Source: Bacteroides sp. (lineage in GTDB: Bacteria; Bacteroidota; Bacteroidia; Bacteroidales; Muribaculaceae). From it: a DNA stretch of 64,000 bases. The translations under genes and the position numbers were made by a program. The notes below the pieces were generated by a model. It was given only the letters and a program-made list of their open reading frames with translations. It did no database searches and was not told the origin of the DNA. Positions 52,543-61,149 of the stretch are shown one piece after another. Position 1 is the stretch's first letter. Each line of letters begins with the position of its first letter. The stretch is taken from assembly GCA_014802325.1 (NCBI GenBank), contig JAAVCK010000009.1, forward strand, positions 51,839 to 115,838, written 5' to 3'.

Positions 52543-55500
52543 ATGTACAAAAATCTCATCAGGCTTATCGCACCTGCGATGGCCGCACTGATGGCTATGC
52601 CGGCTATGGCACAGACCTTCAGTAATGAAGATGCATCGATTTCGTGGCCTTTTGAAAGTGCCACCGACTATGCATCATTCACAGCCACGCCCGAAGACGG
52701 CTTTTCGGCAGTGACAGTTAATCTCGGTAACGCCACTATCACCGGCGTCGAAGTAGGTAGCAATATGCCTCACGCCAATGGAATAACATTTGCAAAAGTG
52801 CAGCCCAAGAATAGCGGAAGCGATGTAGTGGAATGGACCGTAAAACCGGCTAAAGGCCTTACGTTCACCCCTACTCATGTATTCGGCTATATCGCACGCT
52901 TCGGTACTGATGCCGAGGACGGAGTCACTGTAAGCGCCCGTCTCGGCAACGGTGAAGTAGTAACTCTCGGCACATACACCGCATGGCGTAATACCAAAGA
53001 CAACACCCAGAAGTATGGCAATAAGGCTACAGACCAGTTTGACATCACACTTACCGCCGACCAGCAGGCTAAGCTCAAAGGTGCCGACGGATTTACTCTC
53101 ATGGCCTCCATCGGCGTAGGCAATGCCAAGCAGGGTGGTTTCAGCCACATTACCATCGACGGTAAAATCGACGGTACTGTAGTTGAAGTAAATAAATACA
53201 CCGCTACCATCCAGGCTTCACCTGCCCAAGGAGGTGAAGTAAAGATTTCGCCCGTGCAGGCAAATTATGAGGAAGGCACTAAGGTAACATTCTCCGCTGA
53301 GAAAAACTTCGGCTACAAGTTTGTCAACTGGACCGATGCTTCGGGCAAGGAAGTAAGCAAGGATGCCGTGTTCTCGGTAGAGATCAAATCTGACCTCAAC
53401 TATACCGCCAACTTCGCTGTCATTCCTACCTACGAACTTTCGTACAGTGTAGACGGAGGTGCCAATCTCTATCAGGTTCAGCTCCTCCCCGCTCCTACCG
53501 TGGTTGACGGCAAGAATATGTATGAAGAAGGTGCTACCGTAGTGCTTCAGGCCATAAGCAATCCCATCGTCACATTCACCAACTGGAGCGACGGTCAGTC
53601 GTCAAGTGAGATCTCGGTCAAGATGACTGAAGACAAGGAATTTGTGGCTTACTTCTCGGCTATCGACTTCATTGCCGGATGGGACTTCTATAAGTCAGGA
53701 ACCGGACGCAGCGCAGACTTCTATTCAGCCGACAATGACAATGCTTCACTCGTGCTCCGCAACGCTGCCGGCGATACTTCAAGCTGGCTTGACAAGAGCC
53801 AGGAAGCTGCCGGTGGTTACGAAGGTCGTCCTGCCGCCGTCAACTGGCGCACTACCGGTCTCGGTGATTATTACTGGCAGACCAAGGTAAACGCCTCTGC
53901 GTTTACCGACATCAAGGTTGTCACTGCGATGCTTTATAACTTCAATGCTTATTCCCGCCAGAATGTAGAGTATTCACTCGACGGCGAGAACTGGACCAAA
54001 CTCGGCTCTATCTCTATCGAAGGCGCTAAGAACTGGACCGACGCAACTTTCAATCTTCCCGCAGAAGCCAACAATCAGGAGAATCTCTTTATCCGATTTA
54101 TCTCCGATAAGACTTCTACCGTTGCCGGTTCGTCATCTTCCAACGACGGTATCGCATTAGGCGAAACCTACATCATCGGTAACAAGGAACTCATCAACGA
54201 CGGCACTGCTCCCGTGCTCGTATCGTTCGTACCTGAAGAAGGCAACAGCAATGCCTCGATCAACGGTAAGATCGTGCTCACTTTCGATGAAAAAGTAAAG
54301 GTTAAGGATGGCGCTACCGCTACTCTCGGCGATTTCACTCTCCAGCCCTCTGTCACCGGCAAGACCGTGCTTTTCGCTTATAAGAATCTCACCTACGGCA
54401 CTTCTTACAAGTTCACTCTTGCTGCCAACACCGTTTCTGACCTTACCGACAATTATCTGGCCGAGCCCATCACCATCAACTTCTCGACCAAGACCCGTCC
54501 GTCTGTTGAAAAGGCTCTCTATGACTTCGTAGTGCCCACCGACGGTAAGCTCGAAGATGCTTTCGCCGCAGCTGAAGCACGCGAAGACGACGCTGCCCGC
54601 TTCCGCATCTTCATCCTCAACGGCGACTACAAACTCCCCGCAAGCGCCACTGCTACCAAGACCGGCTCTGACGGTAAGTCTTATCCCGATCCCACTACAT
54701 ATCTCAACACTCCCAATGTATCGTTCATCGGTGAAAGCGTTGACGGCGTAGTTATCACCAACACGCTTCCTTCAAACGGCTCTGTACTTGAAGGTATCGG
54801 CAATGGCGACGTACTCCGTATTGAAAAGAGTGCTAAAAACACCTACTTCCAGAATCTCACCATGAAGAGCTCTATGGGCGACAACAAAGGCCGTGACATC
54901 GTGGTCAACGACAATGCTGACAAGACTATCATGAAAGACGTCTGCCTCTGGGGTTATCAGGACACATATGTATCCAACAATGAAAATGCCCGCTATTACT
55001 TCGAAGGCGGTCTGCTCCGTGGTCGCACCGACTTCCTCTGCGGTAAGGGTGACGTATATTACAACGCCGTTACTCTCCAGATGTGTGGCGATGGCGGTTA
55101 TATCGCCGTTCCCTCCAAGCCCCGCAAATATGGCTACATCTTCAAGGATTGCGAAATCGTAGGTGAAAAAGATGGTCTTAACGGTAAGTACAATCTCGGT
55201 CGTCCCTGGGGCGAAGGCACACCTATAGCTCTCTTCATCGACACCAAGATGAACATCATCCCCACCGCTGCCGGTTGGGCCGACATGGGTAGCGACGGTC
55301 ATCCCGCACGCTTTGCCGAGTATAACTCATTCACCGCTGCCGGTTCGGCTGTTGACCTCTCCGGTCGCAAAACCACTTTCGGTTCGGGCAAGCATACCAA
55401 CAATCCCGTCCTCACGGCTGCCGAAGCTGCCGCTAACTCTTATGAGACCGTGATGGGCGGTGATGACGATTGGGATCCCGCTACGCTTGCTGAGCAGGCA

Positions 55501-55869
55501 GCTGCTCCTACCGGTGTGGTGCTCGATGGCAACACCCTCAAGTGGAACAATGACGACTACTGTCTCCTCTGGGCTATCGTCAAGAACGGTAAGGTCGTTG
55601 ACTTCACTACCGAGCCCGTATATCTCGTTGACGACGCTAAAGCCTCATGGGGTGTGCGCGCCGCTAATGAAATGGGTGGTCTGAGCGAAGTTACCCTCGC
55701 CACCTCCGGCTCAGGTATCAATACAGTCACCGCCGGATCATCTGTGGTATCCACCATCTACTATAACGTTGAAGGCAAGCGCGTCAACGCTTCTTACAAA
55801 GGTTTCGTAATCAAGGTTGATACTCTTAACGATGGTTCTACAGTTGCTACCAAGACTGTAAATGAATAA
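52543..55869 (+). CDS. Large modular pectinesterase (CE8) with Ig-like and repeat domains
   Basis: 1108 residues with a signal peptide (cleavage near AMAQT). Order: N-terminal beta-sandwich (about 25-210), two InlB B-repeat-like units (about 220-375; EGTKVTFSAEKNFGYKFVNWTD, EGATVVLQAISNPIVTFTNWSD), a galactose-binding-like beta domain (about 380-550), an SbsA-type Ig-like domain (about 555-655), and the CE8 beta-helix (about 670-950). CE8 residues: Gln806, Asp807 (GYQDTY), Asp830 (GRTDFLCG), Arg887 and Trp889 (GRPWG). The tail has YYNVEGKRVNASYKGFVIKV, similar to Bacteroidetes C-terminal secretion/sorting domains. It should remove methyl esters from pectin outside the cell. A strong terminator follows. 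Confidence 0.88.
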   Translation: MYKNLIRLIAPAMAALMAMPAMAQTFSNEDASISWPFESATDYASFTATPEDGFSAVTVNLGNATITGVEVGSNMPHANGITFAKVQPKNSGSDVVEWTVKPAKGLTFTPTHVFGYIARFGTDAEDGVTVSARLGNGEVVTLGTYTAWRNTKDNTQKYGNKATDQFDITLTADQQAKLKGADGFTLMASIGVGNAKQGGFSHITIDGKIDGTVVEVNKYTATIQASPAQGGEVKISPVQANYEEGTKVTFSAEKNFGYKFVNWTDASGKEVSKDAVFSVEIKSDLNYTANFAVIPTYELSYSVDGGANLYQVQLLPAPTVVDGKNMYEEGATVVLQAISNPIVTFTNWSDGQSSSEISVKMTEDKEFVAYFSAIDFIAGWDFYKSGTGRSADFYSADNDNASLVLRNAAGDTSSWLDKSQEAAGGYEGRPAAVNWRTTGLGDYYWQTKVNASAFTDIKVVTAMLYNFNAYSRQNVEYSLDGENWTKLGSISIEGAKNWTDATFNLPAEANNQENLFIRFISDKTSTVAGSSSSNDGIALGETYIIGNKELINDGTAPVLVSFVPEEGNSNASINGKIVLTFDEKVKVKDGATATLGDFTLQPSVTGKTVLFAYKNLTYGTSYKFTLAANTVSDLTDNYLAEPITINFSTKTRPSVEKALYDFVVPTDGKLEDAFAAAEAREDDAARFRIFILNGDYKLPASATATKTGSDGKSYPDPTTYLNTPNVSFIGESVDGVVITNTLPSNGSVLEGIGNGDVLRIEKSAKNTYFQNLTMKSSMGDNKGRDIVVNDNADKTIMKDVCLWGYQDTYVSNNENARYYFEGGLLRGRTDFLCGKGDVYYNAVTLQMCGDGGYIAVPSKPRKYGYIFKDCEIVGEKDGLNGKYNLGRPWGEGTPIALFIDTKMNIIPTAAGWADMGSDGHPARFAEYNSFTAAGSAVDLSGRKTTFGSGKHTNNPVLTAAEAAANSYETVMGGDDDWDPATLAEQAAAPTGVVLDGNTLKWNNDDYCLLWAIVKNGKVVDFTTEPVYLVDDAKASWGVRAANEMGGLSEVTLATSGSGINTVTAGSSVVSTIYYNVEGKRVNASYKGFVIKVDTLNDGSTVATKTVNE

Positions 55870-55892
55870 TCTCTGAACTTTTCAATCACTCC

Positions 55893-55930
55893 ATCCCTCT
55901 TTCATGCCCGTTCATGAAAGAGGGATTTTT
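55893..55930 (+). terminator. Strong terminator between the CE8 and GH95 genes
   Basis: ATCCCTCTTTCATG (55893-55906) pairs perfectly over 14 bases with CATGAAAGAGGGAT (55913-55926), then five T. GH95 starts only 15 bases after the T run and no separate promoter box is visible, so readthrough or regulated attenuation is implied. Confidence 0.85.
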
Positions 55931-55944
55931 CAAAAAAACTATTT

Positions 55945-58389
55945 ATGAAAACCCTACGGAAACTCACTCTGCTCGCAGCCGCCACTACCGGAATGGCCCT
56001 GTCAGCCGCCCCGCTTGAGCTGAGGTACGACTCTCCTGCCAACACATGGGTCGAGGCTCTTCCCATAGGCAACTCTCGTCTGGCCGCCATGGTATATGGA
56101 GGCACAGCCGACGAACTGATTCAACTCAATCAGGAGACTTTCTGGAGCGGTGGTCCGCACCACAACAACTCGTCACGCGGTCTGCCCCACCTTCAGGAAA
56201 TACGCGAACTCATCTTTTCCGGAAAAGAAGATAAGGCTCAGGCTCTCATCGACAGCGTCTACTTCACCGGTCAGCACGGCATGCGTTATCTGCCGTTTGG
56301 TGATCTGAAACTTCACTTTGATTTCAAAGGTGAAGCCACCGACTATTCGCGGGCACTTAATCTTGAAGATGCGCTGGTCACCACATCGTTCACCGCCGAC
56401 GATGTCCGCTACGAGCGCACCGCATTCGCATCTCAGGCCGACAACGTCCTCGTGTTTCACTTCACATCATCGCGTCCCAAGGCCCTGTCATTTGACCTCG
56501 GATATGACTCTCCCCTCCTGACGTCGGTCGATGCTGCCGGCAACAGCATCACCGTCAAGCTCCATGGCGATGAACATGAAGGCATCCCCTCTGCTATCAA
56601 CGCCGAGTGTCGTGTCACAGTAGTGGCCGACGGTAAAGTTCATTCTAAGGGCAATGGGCTTAAGGTCCGCAATGCCTCGGAAGCTACTGTATATCTCACA
56701 GGTTCCACCAACTATCTTAATTACAATGACGTTTCCGCCAGCCCGGCAGCACGAGTCGAACGTAACATGTCGTCGGCACTCAAAGTGCCCTACGAAAAGT
56801 TGCTTGAAAAGCATATCAGTAAATATCGTTCGCAATTTGATCGTGTGAGCCTGACCCTTCCCTCTACAGGTACTCCCGGCGCCGATACTCGTACCCGAAT
56901 CGAAAACTTCGCTGCCGACAATGATCCTTCGCTTGTGGCACTTCTGTTTCAATACGGCCGCTATCTGCTCATCAGTTCATCTCAGCCCGGCACTCAGCCC
57001 GCCAACCTTCAGGGCAAGTGGAGCGAAAAACTCACTCCGGCATGGGACTGTAAGTATACCATAAATATCAACACCGAGATGAATTACTGGCCTGCTGAGG
57101 TGACGGCTCTCCCCGAGACTGCCTACCCGCTATTCGATATGATCGAAGACCTTTCGGTAACCGGACGGGAGACAGCCCGCACTCTATACGATGCCAATGG
57201 CTGGGTTGCACACCACAATACCGACCTCTGGCGCATAGCCGGGCCGGTGGATAAAGCTCGCTACGGCATGTGGCCCAACGGTGGCGCATGGCTCGCCACT
57301 CACATATGGCAGCACTATCTCTTCGATCCTGATATCGACTTCCTGCTTCGATATTATCCGGCTATCAGAGGCACGGCAGACTTCTACATGAGCCATCTCA
57401 CCGAACACCCCACCGAAGGCTGGCTGGTAACAGCACCCTCCATGTCGCCTGAGCACGGCTATGGCAAATCAGACATAACCGCCGGCTGCACTATGGATAA
57501 TCAGATAGCTTTCGACGCTCTCAACAATACCCTCCTCGCGGCTCAGATACTCGGCTGCGAAAGCATGTCGTATCTTGATTCGCTCCGCAATACCATCGAC
57601 CGTCTTGCACCTATGCAGGTAGGTCGCCACGGCCAGCTTCAGGAATGGATGATCGATGCAGATGATCCCGCCGACCGTCATCGCCACGTAAGTCATCTCT
57701 ACGGACTGTATCCCTCCAACCAGATTTCACCCCGTTCTACTCCGCTGGCGTTCAATGCGGCAGCCACCACACTCAACCAGCGTGGCGATATGGCTACCGG
57801 ATGGAGTATCGGTTGGAAGGTCAATCTGTGGGCACGTCTGCTCGACGGTAATCATGCGTACAAGATAATACGCAACCTTATCAGCATACTTCCCGACGAC
57901 AGCCTCACGAAAAAATATCCTAAGGGCCGACTGTATCCCAATCTTTTCGATGCACATCCCCCGTTTCAGATCGACGGTAACTTCGGTCTGACCGCAGGTG
58001 TGGCCGAAATGCTTCTGCAGAGCCATGACGGAGCAGTTCAACTCCTCCCCGCCCTCCCCTCGGAGTGGGCTGAAGGTGAAGTGAAGGGGCTGCATGCACG
58101 TGGCGGATTCGCTGTGGATATGAGTTGGGCCGACGGTAATCTCACCAAGGCAGATATAACAAGCAAAGCCGGAGGCGTATTGCGACTTCGGTCGTACGTT
58201 CCGCTCAAGGGCGACGGGCTTGCCAAGGCCGAGGGTGAATGTCCCAACCCTCTTAACGCCGCTCCAGCGGTAAAGCCTGTAAAAGTTTCACGCGAGACTA
58301 CTCCGACCTATCCTTCACTCCGCAAAGTATATGAATACGACGTAGTGACAGAGCCGGGTCAAATAATAACAGTATATTCGGCGCTATGA
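55945..58389 (+). CDS. GH95 alpha-L-fucosidase / alpha-L-galactosidase
   Basis: 814 residues with a signal peptide (cleavage near ALSAAP). N-terminal [19 protein letters not shown] and [12 protein letters not shown] are the GH95 start. Catalytic residues align as Asn374 and Asn376 (NINTEMNYW), Glu503 (MSPEHG) and Asp677 (QIDGNFG). Family members act on fucosylated glycans or, in rhamnogalacturonan II, on alpha-L-galactose; the pectin neighbours favour the latter. Its stop overlaps the start of the esterase gene. Confidence 0.92.
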   Translation: MKTLRKLTLLAAATTGMALSAAPLELRYDSPANTWVEALPIGNSRLAAMVYGGTADELIQLNQETFWSGGPHHNNSSRGLPHLQEIRELIFSGKEDKAQALIDSVYFTGQHGMRYLPFGDLKLHFDFKGEATDYSRALNLEDALVTTSFTADDVRYERTAFASQADNVLVFHFTSSRPKALSFDLGYDSPLLTSVDAAGNSITVKLHGDEHEGIPSAINAECRVTVVADGKVHSKGNGLKVRNASEATVYLTGSTNYLNYNDVSASPAARVERNMSSALKVPYEKLLEKHISKYRSQFDRVSLTLPSTGTPGADTRTRIENFAADNDPSLVALLFQYGRYLLISSSQPGTQPANLQGKWSEKLTPAWDCKYTININTEMNYWPAEVTALPETAYPLFDMIEDLSVTGRETARTLYDANGWVAHHNTDLWRIAGPVDKARYGMWPNGGAWLATHIWQHYLFDPDIDFLLRYYPAIRGTADFYMSHLTEHPTEGWLVTAPSMSPEHGYGKSDITAGCTMDNQIAFDALNNTLLAAQILGCESMSYLDSLRNTIDRLAPMQVGRHGQLQEWMIDADDPADRHRHVSHLYGLYPSNQISPRSTPLAFNAAATTLNQRGDMATGWSIGWKVNLWARLLDGNHAYKIIRNLISILPDDSLTKKYPKGRLYPNLFDAHPPFQIDGNFGLTAGVAEMLLQSHDGAVQLLPALPSEWAEGEVKGLHARGGFAVDMSWADGNLTKADITSKAGGVLRLRSYVPLKGDGLAKAEGECPNPLNAAPAVKPVKVSRETTPTYPSLRKVYEYDVVTEPGQIITVYSAL

Positions 58390-59384
58390 GAATCTCACTC
58401 CTTTCAGCACTCTCACTCCTGATAGCTCTTCAGGCATCGGGTGGCGATGCCGTGCCACGCGACACATCGTTCACACTCCACTCGGCTTACCGTAAAATCG
58501 AGAAGAAATATCTGTATGCGCGTCCCGTGTCGCAGTCTACCCCGCGCGGTATCACAAAGGTCTCCGACGTTGTCTACAAGCATATTGATTCAACTCAGTT
58601 CGGCCCACGCGATCTGCATCTTGACATATTCCGGGCCGACACGGTGACAGGCTTCGTTCCGGCAGTGATAATGATTCACGGCGGCGGATGGAATTCGGGT
58701 GACAGATCACTTCAGTATCCGCTGGCAGCTGCTCTGGCCCGCCGCGGATATGTGGCTGTGCCGGTCGAATACCGTCTCACCCCTGAAGCTGCGTACCCGG
58801 CCGGTCTTCACGACATCAAAGCTGCTGTCCGCTGGCTTCATGATCATGGCACCGCTTACGGTATCGACACCACACGCATAGCTCTTTCGGGCTGCTCGGC
58901 CGGTGGACAGTTAGCTGCTCTTGCCGGCATAACCAACGGCTCGGAGCGACATGAAGGGCCGATGGGCGACGATGAGACTCCGGCAAATGTCAGCGCCGTG
59001 ATATGTATTGACGGCATTACCACTTTTGTGTCCGACTACAATATAGCCGACGTATATGAGCGACGTGAGAAACATCAGGGTCAACTGCCGGTCAACGCTC
59101 TTTGGCTCGGAGGTATGCCCGATGAGGCCGATGAGCATTGGCAGGAAGCTTCGGCCATCAACTGGGTCACTCCAGCGTCAGCCCCGGTGTGTTTCATCAA
59201 CAGCGACCTTCCACGTTACCGCGACGGACGCGACGAGATCCGTCCGTTGCTGCATGATGCCGGAGTGTACACCGAGGTTCATTCGGTCGGCTCCCCCATC
59301 CATCCATTTTGGCTGTTTTATCCTTGGTATAGTACCACAGCCATACACGCCGCAAATTTCCTCGATAAAATATTGAAAAAATAA
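58386..59384 (+). CDS. Exported alpha/beta hydrolase (carbohydrate esterase-like)
   Basis: 332 residues with a signal peptide ending near ASGGD. HGGGW (99-103) oxyanion motif, nucleophile Ser171 in GCSAGG, acid near Asp280 and His306 (SPIHPFW). The BD-FAE/HSL-like pattern is common in polysaccharide-degradation loci, where such enzymes remove acetyl or other esters. ATGA overlap with GH95 shows co-translation. Exact ester unknown. Confidence 0.82.
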   Translation: MRISLLSALSLLIALQASGGDAVPRDTSFTLHSAYRKIEKKYLYARPVSQSTPRGITKVSDVVYKHIDSTQFGPRDLHLDIFRADTVTGFVPAVIMIHGGGWNSGDRSLQYPLAAALARRGYVAVPVEYRLTPEAAYPAGLHDIKAAVRWLHDHGTAYGIDTTRIALSGCSAGGQLAALAGITNGSERHEGPMGDDETPANVSAVICIDGITTFVSDYNIADVYERREKHQGQLPVNALWLGGMPDEADEHWQEASAINWVTPASAPVCFINSDLPRYRDGRDEIRPLLHDAGVYTEVHSVGSPIHPFWLFYPWYSTTAIHAANFLDKILKK

Positions 59385-59400
59385 TCGGCGCATCATTGGT

Positions 59401-59454
59401 CGGGATTGTGAAATATTGCTTATTTTTGTATAGCAATTCACAATCCCGATTTTT
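59401..59454 (+). terminator. Terminator hairpin whose loop contains the next -7 box
   Basis: CGGGATTGTGAA (59401-59412) pairs perfectly with TTCACAATCCCG (59437-59448), with a further ATTGC/GCAAT pairing inside, followed by ATTTTTTA. It should end the pectin transcripts. The promoter -7 box of the nucleotidase gene (59421-59428) lies in the loop. Confidence 0.8.
59421..59428 (+). promoter_or_regulatory. -7 box for the nucleotidase gene
   Basis: TATTTTTG, 28 bases before the ATG at 59456, inside the loop of the inverted repeat 59401-59448. A TTG at 59396 is 22 bases upstream, slightly long for a -33 element. Confidence 0.55.
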
Positions 59455-59455
59455 T

Positions 59456-61012
59456 ATGAAACTTCGCCAAATATCACTGCTATTCGGTTCGGCATTATCA
59501 CTGCTTGCCATCTCTTGTCGCACACACAACGTTGCCGTAAGTGAAACGCCTCATGACCGGCTTGTGATACTTCACACCAACGACACCCACTCCCAGATCG
59601 AACCTGACCGTCACGACCTCGGAGGTATCGTGCGCAGAAAAGTGTTGGTCGACAGCGTAAGAGCGTCGCGCCCCGACGTGCTTCTGATTGATGCGGGCGA
59701 CGCAGTTCAAGGTTCACTATACTATACTCTTTTTGACGGCGAAGTGGAGCGTGTGCTCATGAATGCCATGGGCTATGACATACGCATTCTCGGAAATCAC
59801 GAGTTTGACAAAGGCCTGCCGCTCCTTGCACGCGAGTGGAAGCAGATCACGGGTACCCGTCTTTCCACCAACTATGACTTTTCGGGCACTGAACTTGACA
59901 GTCTTTTTGTCACTTCCGAAATCCGCGACATCCGCGGCCATAAGATCGGCTTTATCGGCATAAATCTTGACCCTCACGGTATAGTGTTTGACCATAATTA
60001 TGCCGGCATCACATATCATCCGGCCATCGAGAGCGCTAATGCCGAGGCTGCCCGTCTGCGACGCGAAGGTGCAGAAATGGTTATCGCGGTGTCGCACATC
60101 GGATATGAAGAGGATGACCCTTCACGCCCAGATGACGTAGATCTGGCAAAAGCATCGTCGGACATTGACCTAATTATAGGTGGACACTCTCATACTGTAG
60201 TCACTCCGTCGGCCGACCCGTCAGCACCTGCCGCAGTTATGCTCAACAGCAAGTCGCAACCCGTCACAGTGGTTCAGACCGGCTCCACCGGAACCTATCT
60301 CGGACATATCGACATAGATCTTGTGACAAAAGCCATCGTCCCCACACTGCTCAGAGTTGACAGCCGCCTCGACAGCCGTGCCGATACTGATTTTGCCGAA
60401 CTCATCACACCTTATCGGCATGGAGTCGACTCAGTAAGATCGCTGAAAATAGGCGAAAGCCGCTACACTATGCTGCGCAAGTCGCCTGAACTGCTCAACT
60501 TCTTCAGTGACTTCGTGAAACGCCGTGCCGTCGGTTATGCTCCGGGTAAGAAGATTGACTTGGCTATAATGAATAAGGGCGGACTGCGCGCTGACCTTGC
60601 CGAAGGCTCAGTGACACGCGGCTCAATAATCGACATAGCTCCGTTTGACAATCGCATCGTAGTGCTGGAAATCTCAGGAAAAGACCTGCTCGACAATTTC
60701 AAAGTCATGTCGATGCAGGAAGGTCAGGGTGTGAGCGACAATGTAAGAGCATCGTATGATCCTGCCACACACTCGCTTGTCAGTGTGACAATCGATGGTC
60801 AGCCCATCGATCCCGAGCGTGTCTATACACTCGCCACCATAGATTATCTCGCCCTCGGGGGTGATTATATGGAACCGCTCAAAAACGGCAAAATCATTGC
60901 CCGCAGTCCTGATCTGCTTCACCAGTCGCTATCCGATGCCATAGCCGCCGGACAGCTTGACGACCTGCTTGCGTCGCCGTCGGCCACTGTCAGATTTTCA
61001 GCCGCCGAGTGA
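59456..61012 (+). CDS. 5'-nucleotidase / cyclic phosphodiesterase lipoprotein (UshA-like)
   Basis: 518 residues from the ATG at 59456; an upstream in-frame ATG at 59396 would precede the promoter. Lipobox ends at Cys21 (LAISC). N-terminal metallophosphatase domain: LHTNDTHSQ, DAGDAVQG, GNHEFD, AVSHIG, GGHSHT. C-terminal nucleotide-binding domain (from about 330): NKGGLRADLAEG, FDNRIVVLEISG, DYLALGGDYM. Many Bacteroides carry these two domains on separate genes; here they are joined. It would dephosphorylate nucleotides at the cell surface or in the periplasm for salvage. Confidence 0.92.
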   Translation: MKLRQISLLFGSALSLLAISCRTHNVAVSETPHDRLVILHTNDTHSQIEPDRHDLGGIVRRKVLVDSVRASRPDVLLIDAGDAVQGSLYYTLFDGEVERVLMNAMGYDIRILGNHEFDKGLPLLAREWKQITGTRLSTNYDFSGTELDSLFVTSEIRDIRGHKIGFIGINLDPHGIVFDHNYAGITYHPAIESANAEAARLRREGAEMVIAVSHIGYEEDDPSRPDDVDLAKASSDIDLIIGGHSHTVVTPSADPSAPAAVMLNSKSQPVTVVQTGSTGTYLGHIDIDLVTKAIVPTLLRVDSRLDSRADTDFAELITPYRHGVDSVRSLKIGESRYTMLRKSPELLNFFSDFVKRRAVGYAPGKKIDLAIMNKGGLRADLAEGSVTRGSIIDIAPFDNRIVVLEISGKDLLDNFKVMSMQEGQGVSDNVRASYDPATHSLVSVTIDGQPIDPERVYTLATIDYLALGGDYMEPLKNGKIIARSPDLLHQSLSDAIAAGQLDDLLASPSATVRFSAAE

Positions 61013-61097
61013 CATATTGTCAGTTTTACAATTACTTTATCATAACTTTTCACCATCAAAAAAAGATAAATCCGCACTCAACATATCCGGCACGATA

Positions 61098-61137
61098 TTT
61101 GTTAAAATGACATAAACAGAATAAAAATTTTAACAAA
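61098..61137. repeat. Inverted repeat upstream of clpB
   Basis: TTTGTTAAAAT (61098-61108) and ATTTTAACAAA (61127-61137), perfect 11-base arms 18 bases apart, ending 12 bases before the clpB ATG. It does not match the CIRCE element. Candidate operator for heat-shock control. Confidence 0.65.
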
Positions 61138-61149
61138 CATCACCAAGAT

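Noticed and set aside
59396..59455. Upstream ATG extending the nucleotidase by 20 residues
   Set aside because: The shorter form gives a normal lipoprotein signal, and the upstream ATG lies before the promoter -7 box within the terminator hairpin.
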